From assembly GCA_014649355.1 (NCBI GenBank), contig BMSW01000003.1, positions 124,001 to 188,000 of the forward strand: a DNA stretch of 64,000 bases, read 5' to 3'. The notes under the pieces are model-generated. The model was not told the DNA's origin and did no database searches. It worked only from the letters and a program-made list of their open reading frames with translations. The DNA is from Streptomyces althioticus. Its GTDB lineage: Bacteria; Actinomycetota; Actinomycetes; Streptomycetales; Streptomycetaceae. Positions 16,848-26,117 of the stretch are shown here, piece by piece. Made by a program: the position numbers and the translations under genes. Within the stretch, counting starts at the first letter, position 1; every line of letters begins with the position of its first letter.

Positions 16848-18530
16848 GTGACCAGTCGACACGGAAGAACCGAGAGCGCCGTCTCCGCCACCGCGGACAC
16901 CGCCTCCCACGCCCCGCGCCGCCGGACGGTCGTCAAGGCGGCCGCCGCCACCGCGGCACTGGCCGGACCGCTCGCCGCCGCGCTGCCCGCCCGCGCCGTA
17001 CAGCAGGCCCCCGCCTTCCTGCACGGCGTCGCCTCCGGGGACCCGCTGCCGGACGGCGTGCTGCTGTGGACCCGCGTGACACCCACCCCGGACGCCCTCC
17101 CGGGCTCCGGCGCCGGGCCCGACACCGAGGTCCGCTGGACCGTCGCCCGCGACCGGACGTTCACCGACGTCGTCGCCCGGGGCACGGTCCTCGCCACCGC
17201 CGCCTCCGACCACACCGTCAAGGCGGACGTCCGGGGCCTCAGGCCCGCCACCGACTACTGGTTCCGCTTCTCCGCCGGCGGCGCCGACTCCCCCGCCGCC
17301 CGCACCCGCACCGCGCCCGCCGCCGACGCGTCGGTAGCGGGGCTGCGCCTCGGCGTGGTCTCCTGCGCCAACTGGGAGGCCGGCCACTTCGCCGCGTACC
17401 GCCATCTCGCGGCCCGCGGCGACCTGGACGCCTGGCTGCACCTGGGCGACTACATCTACGAGTACGGCTCCGGCGACTACGGCACCCGCGGCACGGTCGT
17501 CCGCCCGCACTCCCCCGCCCACGAGATCGTCACCCTCGCCGACTACCGCACCCGGCACGCCCGCTACAAGACCGACCCCGACCTCCAGGCGCTGCACGCC
17601 ACCGCGCCCGTGATCGCCATGTGGGACGACCACGAGTTCGCCAACGACACCTGGTCCGGGGGCGCGGAGAACCACACCGAGGGCGCGGAAGGCTCCTGGG
17701 CCGCCCGTCAGGCCGCCGCCAAGCAGGCGTACTTCGAGTGGATGCCGGTCCGCCCGGCGGTCGAGGGCACCACCTACCGGCGGCTGCGCTTCGGCAGGCT
17801 GGCCGACCTGTCGCTGCTGGACCTGCGCTCCTTCCGCTCGCAGCAGGTCTCGCTCGGTGACGGCGACGTGGACGACCCCGGCCGCACCCTCACCGGCCGC
17901 GCCCAGCTCGACTGGCTGAAGGCGGGCCTCTCGGCGTCGGACGCCACCTGGCGGCTGGTCGGCACCTCGGTGATGATCTCGCCGTTCGCCCTGGGCTCCC
18001 TGCCCGCGGCCCTGCTGAAGCCGCTCGCGAAGCTGCTCGGCCTGCCGCAGGAGGGCCTCGCGCTCAACACCGACCAGTGGGACGGCTACACCGCCGACCG
18101 GCGCGAGCTGCTCGCCCATCTGCGCGGCAACGCCATCCGCAACACGGTGTTCCTCACCGGCGACATCCACATGGCGTGGGCGAACGACGTGCCGGTGAAC
18201 GCCGGGACCTACCCGCTGTCGGCCTCCGCGGCCACGGAGTTCGTGGTCACGTCGGTCACCTCCGACAACCTCGACGACATTCTCAGGGTCGGCGAGGGCG
18301 CGGTCGACGCCGTCGCCTCCCCGCTGATCCGGGCCGCCAACCGGCACGTGCACTGGGTGGACACCGACCGGCACGGCTTCGGGGTGCTGGACCTCACGGC
18401 CGAACGGGCGCAGATGGACTACTACGTGCTGTCCGACCGCACCGACGCGGGCGCCACCGCGGCCTGGGCCCGCTCCTACCGCACCCGCAACGGCACGCAG
18501 AAGATCGAGCGGGCGGACGCCCCCGTCTGA
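16848..18530 (+). CDS. phoD: PhoD-type alkaline phosphatase/phosphodiesterase, Tat-exported
   Basis: A 560-residue secreted phosphatase. A Tat signal with R24-R25-R26-T-V-V followed by an Ala-rich core and cleavage site A-R-A (48-50) exports it folded. An N-terminal Ig-like domain ([23 protein letters not shown] ... [12 protein letters not shown]) precedes the PhoD catalytic domain, whose metal ligands are in [10 protein letters not shown] (Cys), [12 protein letters not shown] (Asp), [11 protein letters not shown] (Asp-His-Glu-Asn) and [12 protein letters not shown] (Asp-His). PhoD enzymes use Ca and Fe and cleave phosphodiesters and teichoic acids. In S. coelicolor the orthologous gene is known to be induced by phosphate starvation through PhoP; no convincing PHO box is visible here. 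Confidence 0.92.
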   Translation: MTSRHGRTESAVSATADTASHAPRRRTVVKAAAATAALAGPLAAALPARAVQQAPAFLHGVASGDPLPDGVLLWTRVTPTPDALPGSGAGPDTEVRWTVARDRTFTDVVARGTVLATAASDHTVKADVRGLRPATDYWFRFSAGGADSPAARTRTAPAADASVAGLRLGVVSCANWEAGHFAAYRHLAARGDLDAWLHLGDYIYEYGSGDYGTRGTVVRPHSPAHEIVTLADYRTRHARYKTDPDLQALHATAPVIAMWDDHEFANDTWSGGAENHTEGAEGSWAARQAAAKQAYFEWMPVRPAVEGTTYRRLRFGRLADLSLLDLRSFRSQQVSLGDGDVDDPGRTLTGRAQLDWLKAGLSASDATWRLVGTSVMISPFALGSLPAALLKPLAKLLGLPQEGLALNTDQWDGYTADRRELLAHLRGNAIRNTVFLTGDIHMAWANDVPVNAGTYPLSASAATEFVVTSVTSDNLDDILRVGEGAVDAVASPLIRAANRHVHWVDTDRHGFGVLDLTAERAQMDYYVLSDRTDAGATAAWARSYRTRNGTQKIERADAPV

Positions 18531-18545
18531 CGGTCCGGTCGCGGA

Positions 18546-19139
18546 TCAGTCCGCGTCCTCCTCCAGCGAGTCGAGGAAGCCGAGCGCCACCCGCCAGGTG
18601 GCCTCGGCGGCCTCCTCGTCGAAGTCGGGCAGGTCGGGGTCGGTGTAGAGGTGTCCGGCGCCCGCGTACCGGTAGACCTCCACGTCGGCCCCGGCGCGGC
18701 CCATCCCGAGGTACCAGGCGGCGAGCCAGTCGTCGGTCTCGAACGGGTCCGGCTCGGCGACGTGCAGCTGCACCGGCAGCCCGTCCGCCGAGGCGTTCTC
18801 CGCGATGTCGGAGGTGCCGTGCAGGAGCAGCAGGCCCCTGGCCTTCTCGTCGCCCAGGGCCAGCGTCTGCGCCACCGAGGCGCCGAAGGAGAACCCCGCG
18901 TACACCAGGCCGCGCTCCGAGTAGGGCGCCGCCGCCAGGACGGCCCGCTTCAGCAGCTCGTCCTTGCCCACCCCGTCCTTGTGCTCCATGCCCTCCTCGA
19001 CGGTGTCGAACGTGCGCCCCTCGAAGAGGTCCGGCGTCCACACCTCGTGTCCGGCCGCGCGCAGCCGGTCCGCGGCCCGGTGCACGGCGGGGCGCAGTCC
19101 GTAGGTCGAGTGAAAGAGCATGATGTTCATGGAGCCCAT
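18546..19139 (-). CDS. Dienelactone hydrolase family protein
   Basis: A 197-residue alpha/beta hydrolase of the DLH type, which in the type member opens dienelactones in chlorocatechol breakdown. Strand NIMLFHSTYGL, the segment HEVWTPDLFEGRTFD and the nucleophile elbow AGFSFGAS (S84) fit the family; Ser replaces the Cys of the classical enzymes. LPVQLHVAEPDPFETDDW supplies the acid, and RYAGAGHLYTDPDLPDFDEEAAEATWRVALGFL supplies the His. ATG 19139 and ATG 19130 are both possible starts. It is convergent with the phosphatase gene (15-base gap). The natural substrate is unknown. Confidence 0.88.
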   Translation of the reverse strand: MGSMNIMLFHSTYGLRPAVHRAADRLRAAGHEVWTPDLFEGRTFDTVEEGMEHKDGVGKDELLKRAVLAAAPYSERGLVYAGFSFGASVAQTLALGDEKARGLLLLHGTSDIAENASADGLPVQLHVAEPDPFETDDWLAAWYLGMGRAGADVEVYRYAGAGHLYTDPDLPDFDEEAAEATWRVALGFLDSLEEDAD

Positions 19140-19224
19140 GGTGCCAGCCGGGTGTGACGGAACACTCGGGCGGCACTACCCGGGACCGGACGGAAGTCAC
19201 ATGTTCATGCCGGAGCGAGCCGGT

Positions 19225-19230
19225 TAGGTT
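19225..19230 (+). promoter_or_regulatory. Candidate -10 box of the mscS-type gene
   Basis: TAGGTT lies 7 bases before ATG 19238, with only CGGGGGC in between. A leaderless start is likely. Confidence 0.4.
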
Positions 19231-19237
19231 CGGGGGC

Positions 19238-20362
19238 ATGGAAGACGTGCTGCGCCCGCTCATCGTGGTCGGCGGCTCGGTGGTGCTGACGCTGCTGCTC
19301 GGCTGGGCCACCGACCGGCTGCTGCGGAAGGCCGACGACCGCCACCACGAGACGCCGCTGTGGGGCCTGCTGCGCCGGGCCCGTGTCCCGTACCAGCTGC
19401 TGCTCTGCGCGGTCCTGCTCAGAGCCTCCTACGACGAGACACGGCTGCTGACCTCGCACGACCTCGCCGTCGGCCGGGTGCTCACCCTGGTGCTGATCGG
19501 GTCGGCCGCCTGGCTGACGATCCGGATCGCCGCCGCCGTGGTGGAGACCTCCTACACCCGGTACGCCAGCAACCACCGGGAGCGCGACCCGGCCCGGGTG
19601 CGCCGGGTGCGCACCCAGGTCACGCTGATCCGCCGCGTGGTCTCGGCGACGGTCGGCGTGGTCGCGGTGGCCGCGATGCTGCTGACCTTCCCCGCGATGC
19701 GCGCGGCCGGCGCCTCACTGCTGGCCTCGGCGGGCATCCTCGGCATCGTCGCCGGTGTCGCCGCCCAGTCGACGCTGGGCAACATGTTCGCCGGGCTGCA
19801 GATCGCGTTCGGCGACATGGTGCGCATCGGCGACACCGTGGTGGTGGACGGCGAGTGGGGCACGGTCGAGGAGATCACCCTCACCTTCCTGACCGTGCGC
19901 ACGTGGGACGAGCGCCGGATCACCATGCCGGTGTCGTACTTCACCTCCAAGCCGTTCGAGAACTGGTCGCGCGGCACCCCGCAGATGACCGGCACCGTCT
20001 TCTGGCACGTGGACCACAGCGCGCCGCTGGACGCCATGCGCGAGAGGCTGCGCGACATCCTGCGGGAGTGCCCGGCGTGGGACGGCCGCGCCTACAACCT
20101 GACCGTCACGGACAGCACCCCGAGCACCCTGGAGGTGCGGGCGCTGGTGACGGCGAAGGACGCGGACGACATCTGGACGGTCCGGGTCACGGTCCGCGAG
20201 CAGATGATGCGCTTCCTCTCCGACGAGCACCCCTACGCGCTGCCCCGGGTCAACACCGCCGACGCGGTGCCGCCGCCCTGGGCCGCCCGGGAGAGCGCGC
20301 CCGCCGACGGCGTCCCCGCGGCACGCCGGCTGCACAGCCATCCGCCCCGGCAGGCGCGCTGA
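19238..20362 (+). CDS. MscS-family mechanosensitive ion channel
   Basis: A 374-residue small-conductance channel-like protein. Four membrane segments: residues 7-24, around 52-62, 78-97, and the pore-lining pair 134-175 (VVSATVGVVAVAAMLLTFPAMRAAGASLLASAGILGIVAGVAAQSTLGNMFAGLQIAFGDMVRIGD). AAQSTLGNMFAGLQI is the MscS pore-to-cytoplasm signature, followed by the beta domain VVVDGEWGTVEEITLTFLTVRTWDERRITMPVSYF. The C-terminal cage domain ends near residue 345 and a Pro/Ala tail follows. It should release solutes on osmotic downshock. The stop is 7 bases from the convergent SDR gene. Confidence 0.92.
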   Translation: MEDVLRPLIVVGGSVVLTLLLGWATDRLLRKADDRHHETPLWGLLRRARVPYQLLLCAVLLRASYDETRLLTSHDLAVGRVLTLVLIGSAAWLTIRIAAAVVETSYTRYASNHRERDPARVRRVRTQVTLIRRVVSATVGVVAVAAMLLTFPAMRAAGASLLASAGILGIVAGVAAQSTLGNMFAGLQIAFGDMVRIGDTVVVDGEWGTVEEITLTFLTVRTWDERRITMPVSYFTSKPFENWSRGTPQMTGTVFWHVDHSAPLDAMRERLRDILRECPAWDGRAYNLTVTDSTPSTLEVRALVTAKDADDIWTVRVTVREQMMRFLSDEHPYALPRVNTADAVPPPWAARESAPADGVPAARRLHSHPPRQAR

Positions 20363-20369
20363 GCGGACC

Positions 20370-21113
20370 TCAGCAGCCGCGCTCGGCACCGCCGTTCACC
20401 TGGACGATCTGCGAGGTGATGTGGCCGGCGCCGTGCGAGGCGAGCCAGTGCAGGGTCGCCGCGACGTCCCCGGGCCGGCCGGCCCGCTTGTCCGACGTCT
20501 CGGCGACCAGCCGGGCCCGCCGCTCCTCGTCCAGGCCGTCGCCGCCGAAGAACGCCGTGTCCTCGATGTAGCCGGGCGCGACCACGTTCACGGTGATCCC
20601 GTGCGGCCCCAGCTCCCGTGCCAGGGCGTGGGCGTACGGGTGGAGCCCCGCCTTGGCCGCCGCGTACGACGCCCGTCCCGAGCCGCGCCTGGCGGCGATG
20701 GAGCTGAGGAACAGCACCCGGCCGCCGGGCACGGCGAGTCTGTCCCGCAGCGCCTCGGTGAGCAGCACGGCGGTCAGCACGTTGAGCCGGAAGTTGACCG
20801 TCCAGTCACGGGCGACGGCGTCGAGCGGGTCGTCACCGCCCACCGGCGGCTCCAGCAGCCCGTTGCCGCCCGCGCAGTGCACGAGCACGTCCACCGCGCC
20901 GAACTCGCGTCCCACGAACCCGGACAGGCCCCGCACGGCCTCGGGGTCGGCCAGATCGGCGGCGTAGGTCAGCGCACCGGGCACCTCGGCCCGCTCCAGG
21001 ACGTCACCGCGCCGTCCGACGAGCAGGACGCGGTCCCCGTCGGCGGCGAAGGTCTGCGCGGTGGCGAGCCCGATGCCGGTGCCGCCGCCGCTGATCACCA
21101 CATTGCGTGTCAT
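20370..21113 (-). CDS. Short-chain dehydrogenase/reductase (SDR)
   Basis: A 247-residue classical SDR. The cofactor loop ISGGGTGIGLATAQ (G9 to G15) and the following LLVGRRGD with two Arg residues favour NADP(H). The active site is S138, Y150 and K154 (FLSSIAARRGSGRASYAAAK), with the conserved N of NFRLN. The end ITSQIVQVNGGAERGC matches the family terminus. It resembles 3-oxoacyl-ACP reductases in outline, but the substrate cannot be read from the sequence. Confidence 0.9.
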   Translation of the reverse strand: MTRNVVISGGGTGIGLATAQTFAADGDRVLLVGRRGDVLERAEVPGALTYAADLADPEAVRGLSGFVGREFGAVDVLVHCAGGNGLLEPPVGGDDPLDAVARDWTVNFRLNVLTAVLLTEALRDRLAVPGGRVLFLSSIAARRGSGRASYAAAKAGLHPYAHALARELGPHGITVNVVAPGYIEDTAFFGGDGLDEERRARLVAETSDKRAGRPGDVAATLHWLASHGAGHITSQIVQVNGGAERGC

Positions 21114-21119
21114 GCCCCG

Positions 21120-21125
21120 ACCCTA
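21120..21125 (-). promoter_or_regulatory. Candidate -10 box of the SDR gene
   Basis: On the minus strand TAGGGT is followed by 6 bases and then ATG 21113, again the leaderless pattern. Confidence 0.4.
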
Positions 21126-21164
21126 CGGAGCGGGCGACGGCGGACGGCGGCAACGCGGCGGCGC

Positions 21165-22757
21165 TCAGCGCAGACTGCGCACGTCCAGATGACGCAGCAC
21201 CCGGTCCACCACCTCGGGGTCGGCGCCCGGCTCGCTGCGCGCGGTGAGCACCTCGTGCCGGGCGGCGCTCAGCATCTCCTGCTCGATGCGCCGGACGCGC
21301 TTCAGCCGCTTGGAGCGCTGCCGGGTCGCCTCACGCCGTTCGTCCTCGGCCATGTCCGGGCTGATCCGCACGCCCAGGTCGAACGCCCGGCGCATCAGCT
21401 GCTCGGACAGGTCCTCCGGCAGCTCCTCGACGTCCTCGATCTCCCGCAGCCTGCGCTTGGCCGCCTTCGCGACCCGGGCGGCGAGCCGGCGCTCCAGCTC
21501 CTTCTCCCGGCCGGTGTCGCCGCGCACCCCCAGCTTCCCCACCAGCCACGGCAGGGTCAGCCCCTGCACCAGGAGCGTGCCCAGCACCACGCCGAACGCG
21601 ATGAAGACGATCTCGGAGCGGGCGGGGAAGTCGGCCCCCGCGTCGGTCTCCAGAGGGATGGCGAGGGCGAGCGCGACGGACGCCACCCCGCGCATCCCGG
21701 ACCACCACATCACCACGGTCTCGCGCCAGCTCAGCGGGATCTCCTCGCCGACGTCCCGCTCGCTGTGCAGCCGCTTGGTCAGCCAGGTCGCCGGCAGCAG
21801 CCACACCAGCCGGACGAACACGACCACGCCGACGACCGCCGCCGCCCAGCCCAGCAGCTCGCCCCAGTGACCGGACGCGGTCTCCACCGCGTTGTGCAGC
21901 TCCAGCCCGACCAGGCCGAACGCCACGCCGGTGACGAGCGTGTCCACGATGTCCCAGAAGGTGTGCCCGGCCAGCCGCGCCATCACGTCGTCGGCGTCGG
22001 TGGCGTACTCCACCAGGAACAGTGCGGTGACCAGCACCCCGAGGACGCCCGAGCCGTGCAGCTCCTCGGCGAGGACGTACGCGGCGAACGGCACCAGCAG
22101 GGTCAGCGCGACCTGGAGGGTGGGGTCGCCGAGCAGGTCCATCGCCTTGTTGGTGGCCCAGCCGAGCACCAGGCCCACCGCGACCGCCACCACCGCCGAC
22201 AGGATCAGGTCGAGCCCGGCCGCCCAGGGTGAGAAGGTGCCGCTCACGGCGGCGGCCACGGCCACGTGGTACAGCACGATCGCCGTGACGTCGTTGAAGA
22301 GGCCCTCGCCCTCCAGGATCGACACCAGGCGGCGGGGCAGCCCCAGCTTGCCGGCCACGGCGGTCGCCGCGACCGGGTCGGGCGGGGCGACCAGCGCGCC
22401 GAGGGCGACGGCGGCGGCCAGCGGCAGCCCCGGCACGAGCGCGTGGGCGACGGCGGCGACGCAGAAGGTGGTGACGAAGACCAGCGCCACGGCCAGCAGC
22501 AGGATCGGCCGGACGTTGGCCGCGAACTGACGCCAGGAGGTGCGGCGCACGGCCGCGTACAGCAGGGGCGGCAGCAGCAGCGGCAGGATCAGTTCCGGCG
22601 GGACGTCGACGTTCGGCACGAACTCCAGCAGCGCCAGGACGATCCCGAACACCGTCATCAGCACCGGCGCCGGCAGTTTCAGCCGCTCCCCCACGGGGAC
22701 GCTCACGACCGCCCCGAGCAACAGGGCGAACAGCAGGGCCAACTGATCCACGGTCAC
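21165..22757 (-). CDS. Na+/H+ antiporter (CPA1/NhaP type)
   Basis: A 530-residue cation/proton antiporter. About twelve hydrophobic segments span residues 3-410. The ion-binding motif is in GALVAPPDPVAATAVAG, the DP of CPA1 transporters, followed by ILEGEGLFNDVTAIVLYHVAVAAA, where the paired acidic and polar residues of TM6 lie, and MRGVASVALALAIP with the conserved Arg. A 130-residue cytoplasmic tail rich in Lys, Arg and Glu (RRLAARVAKAAKRRLREIEDVEELPEDL) probably has a regulatory role. GTG 22757 and GTG 22751 are both possible; the second has GGGAG 8 bases upstream. It should extrude Na+ (or K+) for pH and salt homeostasis. Confidence 0.92.
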   Translation of the reverse strand: MTVDQLALLFALLLGAVVSVPVGERLKLPAPVLMTVFGIVLALLEFVPNVDVPPELILPLLLPPLLYAAVRRTSWRQFAANVRPILLLAVALVFVTTFCVAAVAHALVPGLPLAAAVALGALVAPPDPVAATAVAGKLGLPRRLVSILEGEGLFNDVTAIVLYHVAVAAAVSGTFSPWAAGLDLILSAVVAVAVGLVLGWATNKAMDLLGDPTLQVALTLLVPFAAYVLAEELHGSGVLGVLVTALFLVEYATDADDVMARLAGHTFWDIVDTLVTGVAFGLVGLELHNAVETASGHWGELLGWAAAVVGVVVFVRLVWLLPATWLTKRLHSERDVGEEIPLSWRETVVMWWSGMRGVASVALALAIPLETDAGADFPARSEIVFIAFGVVLGTLLVQGLTLPWLVGKLGVRGDTGREKELERRLAARVAKAAKRRLREIEDVEELPEDLSEQLMRRAFDLGVRISPDMAEDERREATRQRSKRLKRVRRIEQEMLSAARHEVLTARSEPGADPEVVDRVLRHLDVRSLR

Positions 22758-22838
22758 CGCTCCCGGGGGTCGCACGGTCGGTCGAACGGTGTCCAGCCTG
22801 CCATGGGGCGCGGCCCCGGTGCGGTCAGCCGGGCCCCG

Positions 22839-23306
22839 CTACAGCGCGCGCCGCATGGCCCGGTGCGGCATGCCCGCGTCCGGGAACTCGGGCCCGTAGG
22901 CCTCGTAGCCGAGCCGCTCGTAGAAGCCGAGGGCGTGGGTCTGCGCGTGCAGGTCGACGCCGGTGAGCCCGCGCTCCCGGGCCGCCTCCTCGACGGCCCG
23001 CACGAGCGCCGCGCCGACGCCGAGGCCGCGCGCCCGCTTCAGCACCGCCAGCCGGCCGAGGGAGCCGACCGCCGGGTCGCCGCCGTTCTTCGCCGCGGCG
23101 GCGGCGCCGTGCAGCAGCCGGGCCGTGCCGAGCGGGGTGCCGTCGCCGTCGACCGCGAGCAGGTGCACGGCGTCCGCGTCGTGAACGTCGTACTCGACGT
23201 CCTCGGGGACGCCCTGCTCGGCGACGAAGACCTCCTTGCGGACGCCGAAGCACGCCTCGCGGTCGTCGGGGTCCTCCGCCACCCGCACCGTGACGGCCGG
23301 GCTCAT
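22839..23306 (-). CDS. GNAT family N-acetyltransferase
   Basis: A 155-residue acetyltransferase. The opening [36 protein letters not shown] matches the ElaA-like subgroup; the acetyl-CoA loop is in [22 protein letters not shown] (R-x-x-G-x-G-x-A) and the end [30 protein letters not shown] is typical of the family. ATG 23306 overlaps the TGA of rluD by 4 bases (ATGA), so it is translationally coupled and probably belongs to the rluD operon. The acceptor is unknown. Confidence 0.92.
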   Translation of the reverse strand: MSPAVTVRVAEDPDDREACFGVRKEVFVAEQGVPEDVEYDVHDADAVHLLAVDGDGTPLGTARLLHGAAAAAKNGGDPAVGSLGRLAVLKRARGLGVGAALVRAVEEAARERGLTGVDLHAQTHALGFYERLGYEAYGPEFPDAGMPHRAMRRAL

Positions 23307-24247
23307 GCGTACGTCTCCTCGCGGACCTGGTCGAGCGCCTGCTGGAGGTCGTCGGGGTAGTCGCAGGAGAACTCCGCCCACTGCCCGTCGCCGGGGTGCT
23401 CGAAGCCGAGGCGCACGGCGTGCAGCCACTGCCGGGTCAGCTTGAGCCGCTTGGCGAGCGTGGGGTCGGCGCCGTAGGTGAGGTCGCCGACGCAGGGGTG
23501 GCGGTGGGCGGCCATGTGCACGCGGATCTGGTGCGTGCGGCCGGTCTCCAGCTTCACGTCCAGCAGGGAGGCGGCGCGGAACGCCTCGATCAGGTCGTAG
23601 TGCGTGACGGACGGCTTGCCCTCGGCGGTGACCGCCCACTTGTAGTCGTGGTGCGGGTGGCGGCCGATGGGGGCGTCGATGGTGCCGCTGGTCGGGTCGG
23701 GGTGGCCCTGGACGAGCGTGTGGTAGCGCTTGTCGACCGTGCGCTCCTTGAACTGGCGCTTCAGCGACGTGTACGCGTACTCGGACTTGGCCACCACCAT
23801 GAGGCCGGAGGTGCCGACGTCGAGGCGGTGCACGATGCCCTGGCGCTCGGCGGCGCCGGAGGTCGAGATGCGGTACCCGGCGGCGGCCAGACCGCCGATG
23901 ACGGTCGGCCCCGTCCAGCCCGGGGAGGGGTGCGCGGCGACGCCGACGGGCTTCACGATCACGACCACGTCGTCGTCGTCGTGCACGATCTCCATGCCCT
24001 CGACCGGCTCGGCGACGACCTGCACCGGGGCGGGCGCCTGCGGCATCTCCACCTCGAGCCAGGCGCCCCCGCTCACCCGCTCGGACTTTCCGACCACCGA
24101 CCCGTCGACCGTGACCTTCCCCGCGGCGGCGAGCTCGGCCGCCTTGGTACGGGAGAAGCCGAACATGCGGGAGATGGCGGCGTCGACGCGCTCGCCCTCC
24201 AGGCCGTCGGGCACGGGCAGGGTACGGATCTCGGGAATCGTGCTCAC
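23303..24247 (-). CDS. rluD: RluA/RluD-type ribosomal RNA pseudouridine synthase
   Basis: A 314-residue enzyme that converts uridines in 23S rRNA to pseudouridine. Residues 17-70 are an S4 RNA-binding domain ([31 protein letters not shown]). The catalytic motif [17 protein letters not shown] has the nucleophilic D143, and [26 protein letters not shown] is the conserved RNA/active-site loop. Start GTG 24247; the gene lies downstream of lspA with an inverted repeat between them. RluD acts on helix 69 in E. coli; specificity among RluA, RluC and RluD members cannot be settled from sequence alone. Confidence 0.93.
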   Translation of the reverse strand: MSTIPEIRTLPVPDGLEGERVDAAISRMFGFSRTKAAELAAAGKVTVDGSVVGKSERVSGGAWLEVEMPQAPAPVQVVAEPVEGMEIVHDDDDVVVIVKPVGVAAHPSPGWTGPTVIGGLAAAGYRISTSGAAERQGIVHRLDVGTSGLMVVAKSEYAYTSLKRQFKERTVDKRYHTLVQGHPDPTSGTIDAPIGRHPHHDYKWAVTAEGKPSVTHYDLIEAFRAASLLDVKLETGRTHQIRVHMAAHRHPCVGDLTYGADPTLAKRLKLTRQWLHAVRLGFEHPGDGQWAEFSCDYPDDLQQALDQVREETYA

Positions 24248-24271
24248 CCGTCGAGTATGCCGGACGGGTGC

Positions 24272-24293
24272 GTCACTCCCGCACGGGAGTGAC
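24272..24293. terminator. Short hairpin between lspA and rluD
   Basis: GTCACTCCCG, two bases, CGGGAGTGAC: a perfect 10-bp inverted repeat with a loop too small unless the end pairs open. It may attenuate lspA transcription or be a protein-binding site. It starts 25 bases upstream of the rluD start. Confidence 0.5.
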
Positions 24294-24322
24294 GGGACCC
24301 TCAGTCCGCGCGGCCCGTGCCG

Positions 24323-24964
24323 TCAGTCCTTGTGGACCGTGCCGTCCGGGTCGAGGCCGCGGAAGGACAGCAGCACGATCAGGATGCCGCCGCACACGAT
24401 GGCCGAGTCGGCCAGGTTGAACACCGCGAAGTGCTTGGGCGCGATGAAGTCGACGACCGCGCCCTCGAACACGCCCGGCGAGCGGAAGATCCGGTCGGTG
24501 AGGTTGCCGAGGGCGCCGCCGAGCAGCAGGCCGAGCGCGATCGCCCAGGGCAGGCTGTAGAGCTTCCGGGCCAGGCGGAAGATCACCACGATCACGGCGG
24601 CCGCGATGACCGTGAAGATGACCGTGAACGCCTCACCGAAGCCGAAGGCCGCGCCCGCGTTGCGGATCGCCTCGAAGCGCAGCCAGTCACCGACGATCTC
24701 GATCGGCTCGTGGTGCTCCAGCTTGGCGACCACGATCATCTTGCTGACCAGGTCGAGGAGGTAGGCGAAGGCGGCGACGGCGAACAGGACGGCGATCCGC
24801 CGCCTGCCGCGGGGCCGCTCCGCCTCCTCCGTCGTCCCGTCGGCGCCGGCCGGCTCCCGACCGTCCCGGTCCCGCTGGTCCCGGTCCTGGATGTCCCGGT
24901 CCTGCCCGTCCCGGTCCGCGTCCGGGGTGTCCGGCGTACCGATGATGCGCTCCGCCTCTGCCAC
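24323..24964 (-). CDS. lspA: Lipoprotein signal peptidase (signal peptidase II)
   Basis: Aspartyl protease of the membrane that removes signal peptides from diacylglyceryl-prolipoproteins. The 213 residues hold four membrane segments (56-78, 112-130, 139-155, 182-205) and the two catalytic aspartates D157 (GNLTDR) and D186 (FNLADS). The region [10 protein letters not shown] before the second segment is the conserved substrate loop. Unlike the 160-residue enterobacterial enzyme it has a 50-residue hydrophilic N-terminal extension made largely of a D-R-D repeat (residues 17-36). Start GTG 24964. Neighbours are rluD and the DksA-like gene, the usual actinobacterial order. Confidence 0.95.
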   Translation of the reverse strand: MAEAERIIGTPDTPDADRDGQDRDIQDRDQRDRDGREPAGADGTTEEAERPRGRRRIAVLFAVAAFAYLLDLVSKMIVVAKLEHHEPIEIVGDWLRFEAIRNAGAAFGFGEAFTVIFTVIAAAVIVVIFRLARKLYSLPWAIALGLLLGGALGNLTDRIFRSPGVFEGAVVDFIAPKHFAVFNLADSAIVCGGILIVLLSFRGLDPDGTVHKD

Positions 24965-25029
24965 GTGAGTCCCTCAGCCTAGGTCCTTGACTGAGGACGA
25001 GGGTACGGCACGGTCTGCGGGGCCGCTCC

Positions 25030-25836
25030 TCAGTACCGGCGCTCCTGCTTCTGCTTGCACTCGACGCACAGGGTGGCCCTCGGGAAGGCCTGCATACGGG
25101 CCTTGCCGATGGGTTTGCCGCAGGTCTCGCACAGGCCGTAGGTGCCCGCGTCGAGCCGCTGGAGCGCCCGCTCGAACTGGTCGAGCATCTCGCGCGCGTT
25201 CGCCGCGAGGGCCAGTTCGTGCTCGCGCGTGATGTTCTTGGTGCCGGTGTCGGCGTCGTCGTCGCCCGCGCCGTCGCCGGAGTCCCGCATCAGGCCGGCC
25301 AGCGACCGTTCGGAGGAGCTGATCTCCTCGCGCAGCCGCAGCACCTCCGACATCAGCTCGGCCCGCGCCTCCTCGACCTCTTCGCCGGTCCACGGCTCCT
25401 CGCCGGGACGTACCGCGAGCTCGCCCGGCTCCACCGCGCCGTGCCGGGCCTTGGGCACGGCGGTCGCCGCCGCTGTGGCCGCCGGGCCAGGGGTCTTCTT
25501 CGCACCCACCGTCGTCACTCCCGTCTGCGCCGCGGCCTCGGCCGCGTCCGCGTCGTCGGCCGCGCTGTGCCCGGCCCCGTCCTGAGCGGACCCGCTGGTC
25601 CTGGCCGCACCGTTCCCCTCGGGGGCGCCCCGACGGCCGCCCTCGTCCCGACCCGCGGCGGCCGCCTTCCCGGCGGTCCCCCGTGCCGGCTTCTTGCCGG
25701 CGAGCTTCTTCGCGGTGGCCTTCCGGCCTCCGGCCTTCGCGGTGGCACCCTTCGACGCCGTCGTCCCGGACACGGCCTCGGCCGCACCGGCCTTCGCCTC
25801 GGCGGCCTCGGCCGCCGCACCCTTCTTCGCCACCAT
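25030..25836 (-). CDS. DksA/TraR-type zinc-finger protein with long Ala/Lys N-terminal tail
   Basis: A 268-residue protein from ATG 25836 (AAGGGG about 10 bases upstream). Residues 1-130 are low complexity, dominated by Ala, Lys and Gly with histone H1-like stretches (KATAKKLAGKKPARGTAGK). The C-terminal 120 residues form a DksA/TraR unit: a coiled coil (VEEARAELMSEVLRLREEISSSERSLAGLM) and a four-Cys zinc finger, C-E-T-C then C-V-E-C, in YGLCETCGKPIGKARMQAFPRATLCVECKQKQ. Such proteins bind the secondary channel of RNA polymerase and affect initiation. The basic tail, reminiscent of mycobacterial and streptomycete nucleoid proteins, suggests DNA contact. Divergent from ileS. Confidence 0.85.
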   Translation of the reverse strand: MVAKKGAAAEAAEAKAGAAEAVSGTTASKGATAKAGGRKATAKKLAGKKPARGTAGKAAAAGRDEGGRRGAPEGNGAARTSGSAQDGAGHSAADDADAAEAAAQTGVTTVGAKKTPGPAATAAATAVPKARHGAVEPGELAVRPGEEPWTGEEVEEARAELMSEVLRLREEISSSERSLAGLMRDSGDGAGDDDADTGTKNITREHELALAANAREMLDQFERALQRLDAGTYGLCETCGKPIGKARMQAFPRATLCVECKQKQERRY

Positions 25837-26106
25837 GGCCGCGGCCCCTTCACATATTGTGATCTTGCGCGCGAATCGTGCTGGGACGATAAATCGACTC
25901 AGGCCCTGCGGCAACGGGGCGCACCGCACGGTCACCTCGCCCCGCGCGCGCCGCGCGGCGACCTGCATGCGTTGTGCCCAGCTGACCGCCGGGTATGCCG
26001 CCCGCACGCACGTCCCGGCACCCGGAACAGGCGTACCGCTCCATTCGGGGCATTCCCGTGCACACCGTCGCGGGAAAAGCGGTCGGCCGCCCGTCCCGCC
26101 GCGCCG
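25837..26106. other. Intergenic region between the DksA-like gene and the ileS leader
   Basis: About 270 bases without a supported gene. It is locally less GC-rich next to the DksA-like start (25855-25900). I see no palindrome or repeat that I can assign; the promoter of the leftward gene should be here. Confidence 0.5.
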
Positions 26107-26112
26107 TACACT
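26107..26112 (+). promoter_or_regulatory. Candidate -10 box of ileS
   Basis: TACACT just before the T-box leader. Transcription would start near 26119, so the leader of ileS would be about 295 bases. No clear TTGAC-type -35 is visible. Confidence 0.45.
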
Positions 26113-26117
26113 GGGCG

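Noticed and set aside
24272..24293. tRNA or small RNA gene near 24.28 kb
   Set aside because: Only a 10-bp inverted repeat with a 2-base loop; no cloverleaf can be drawn.
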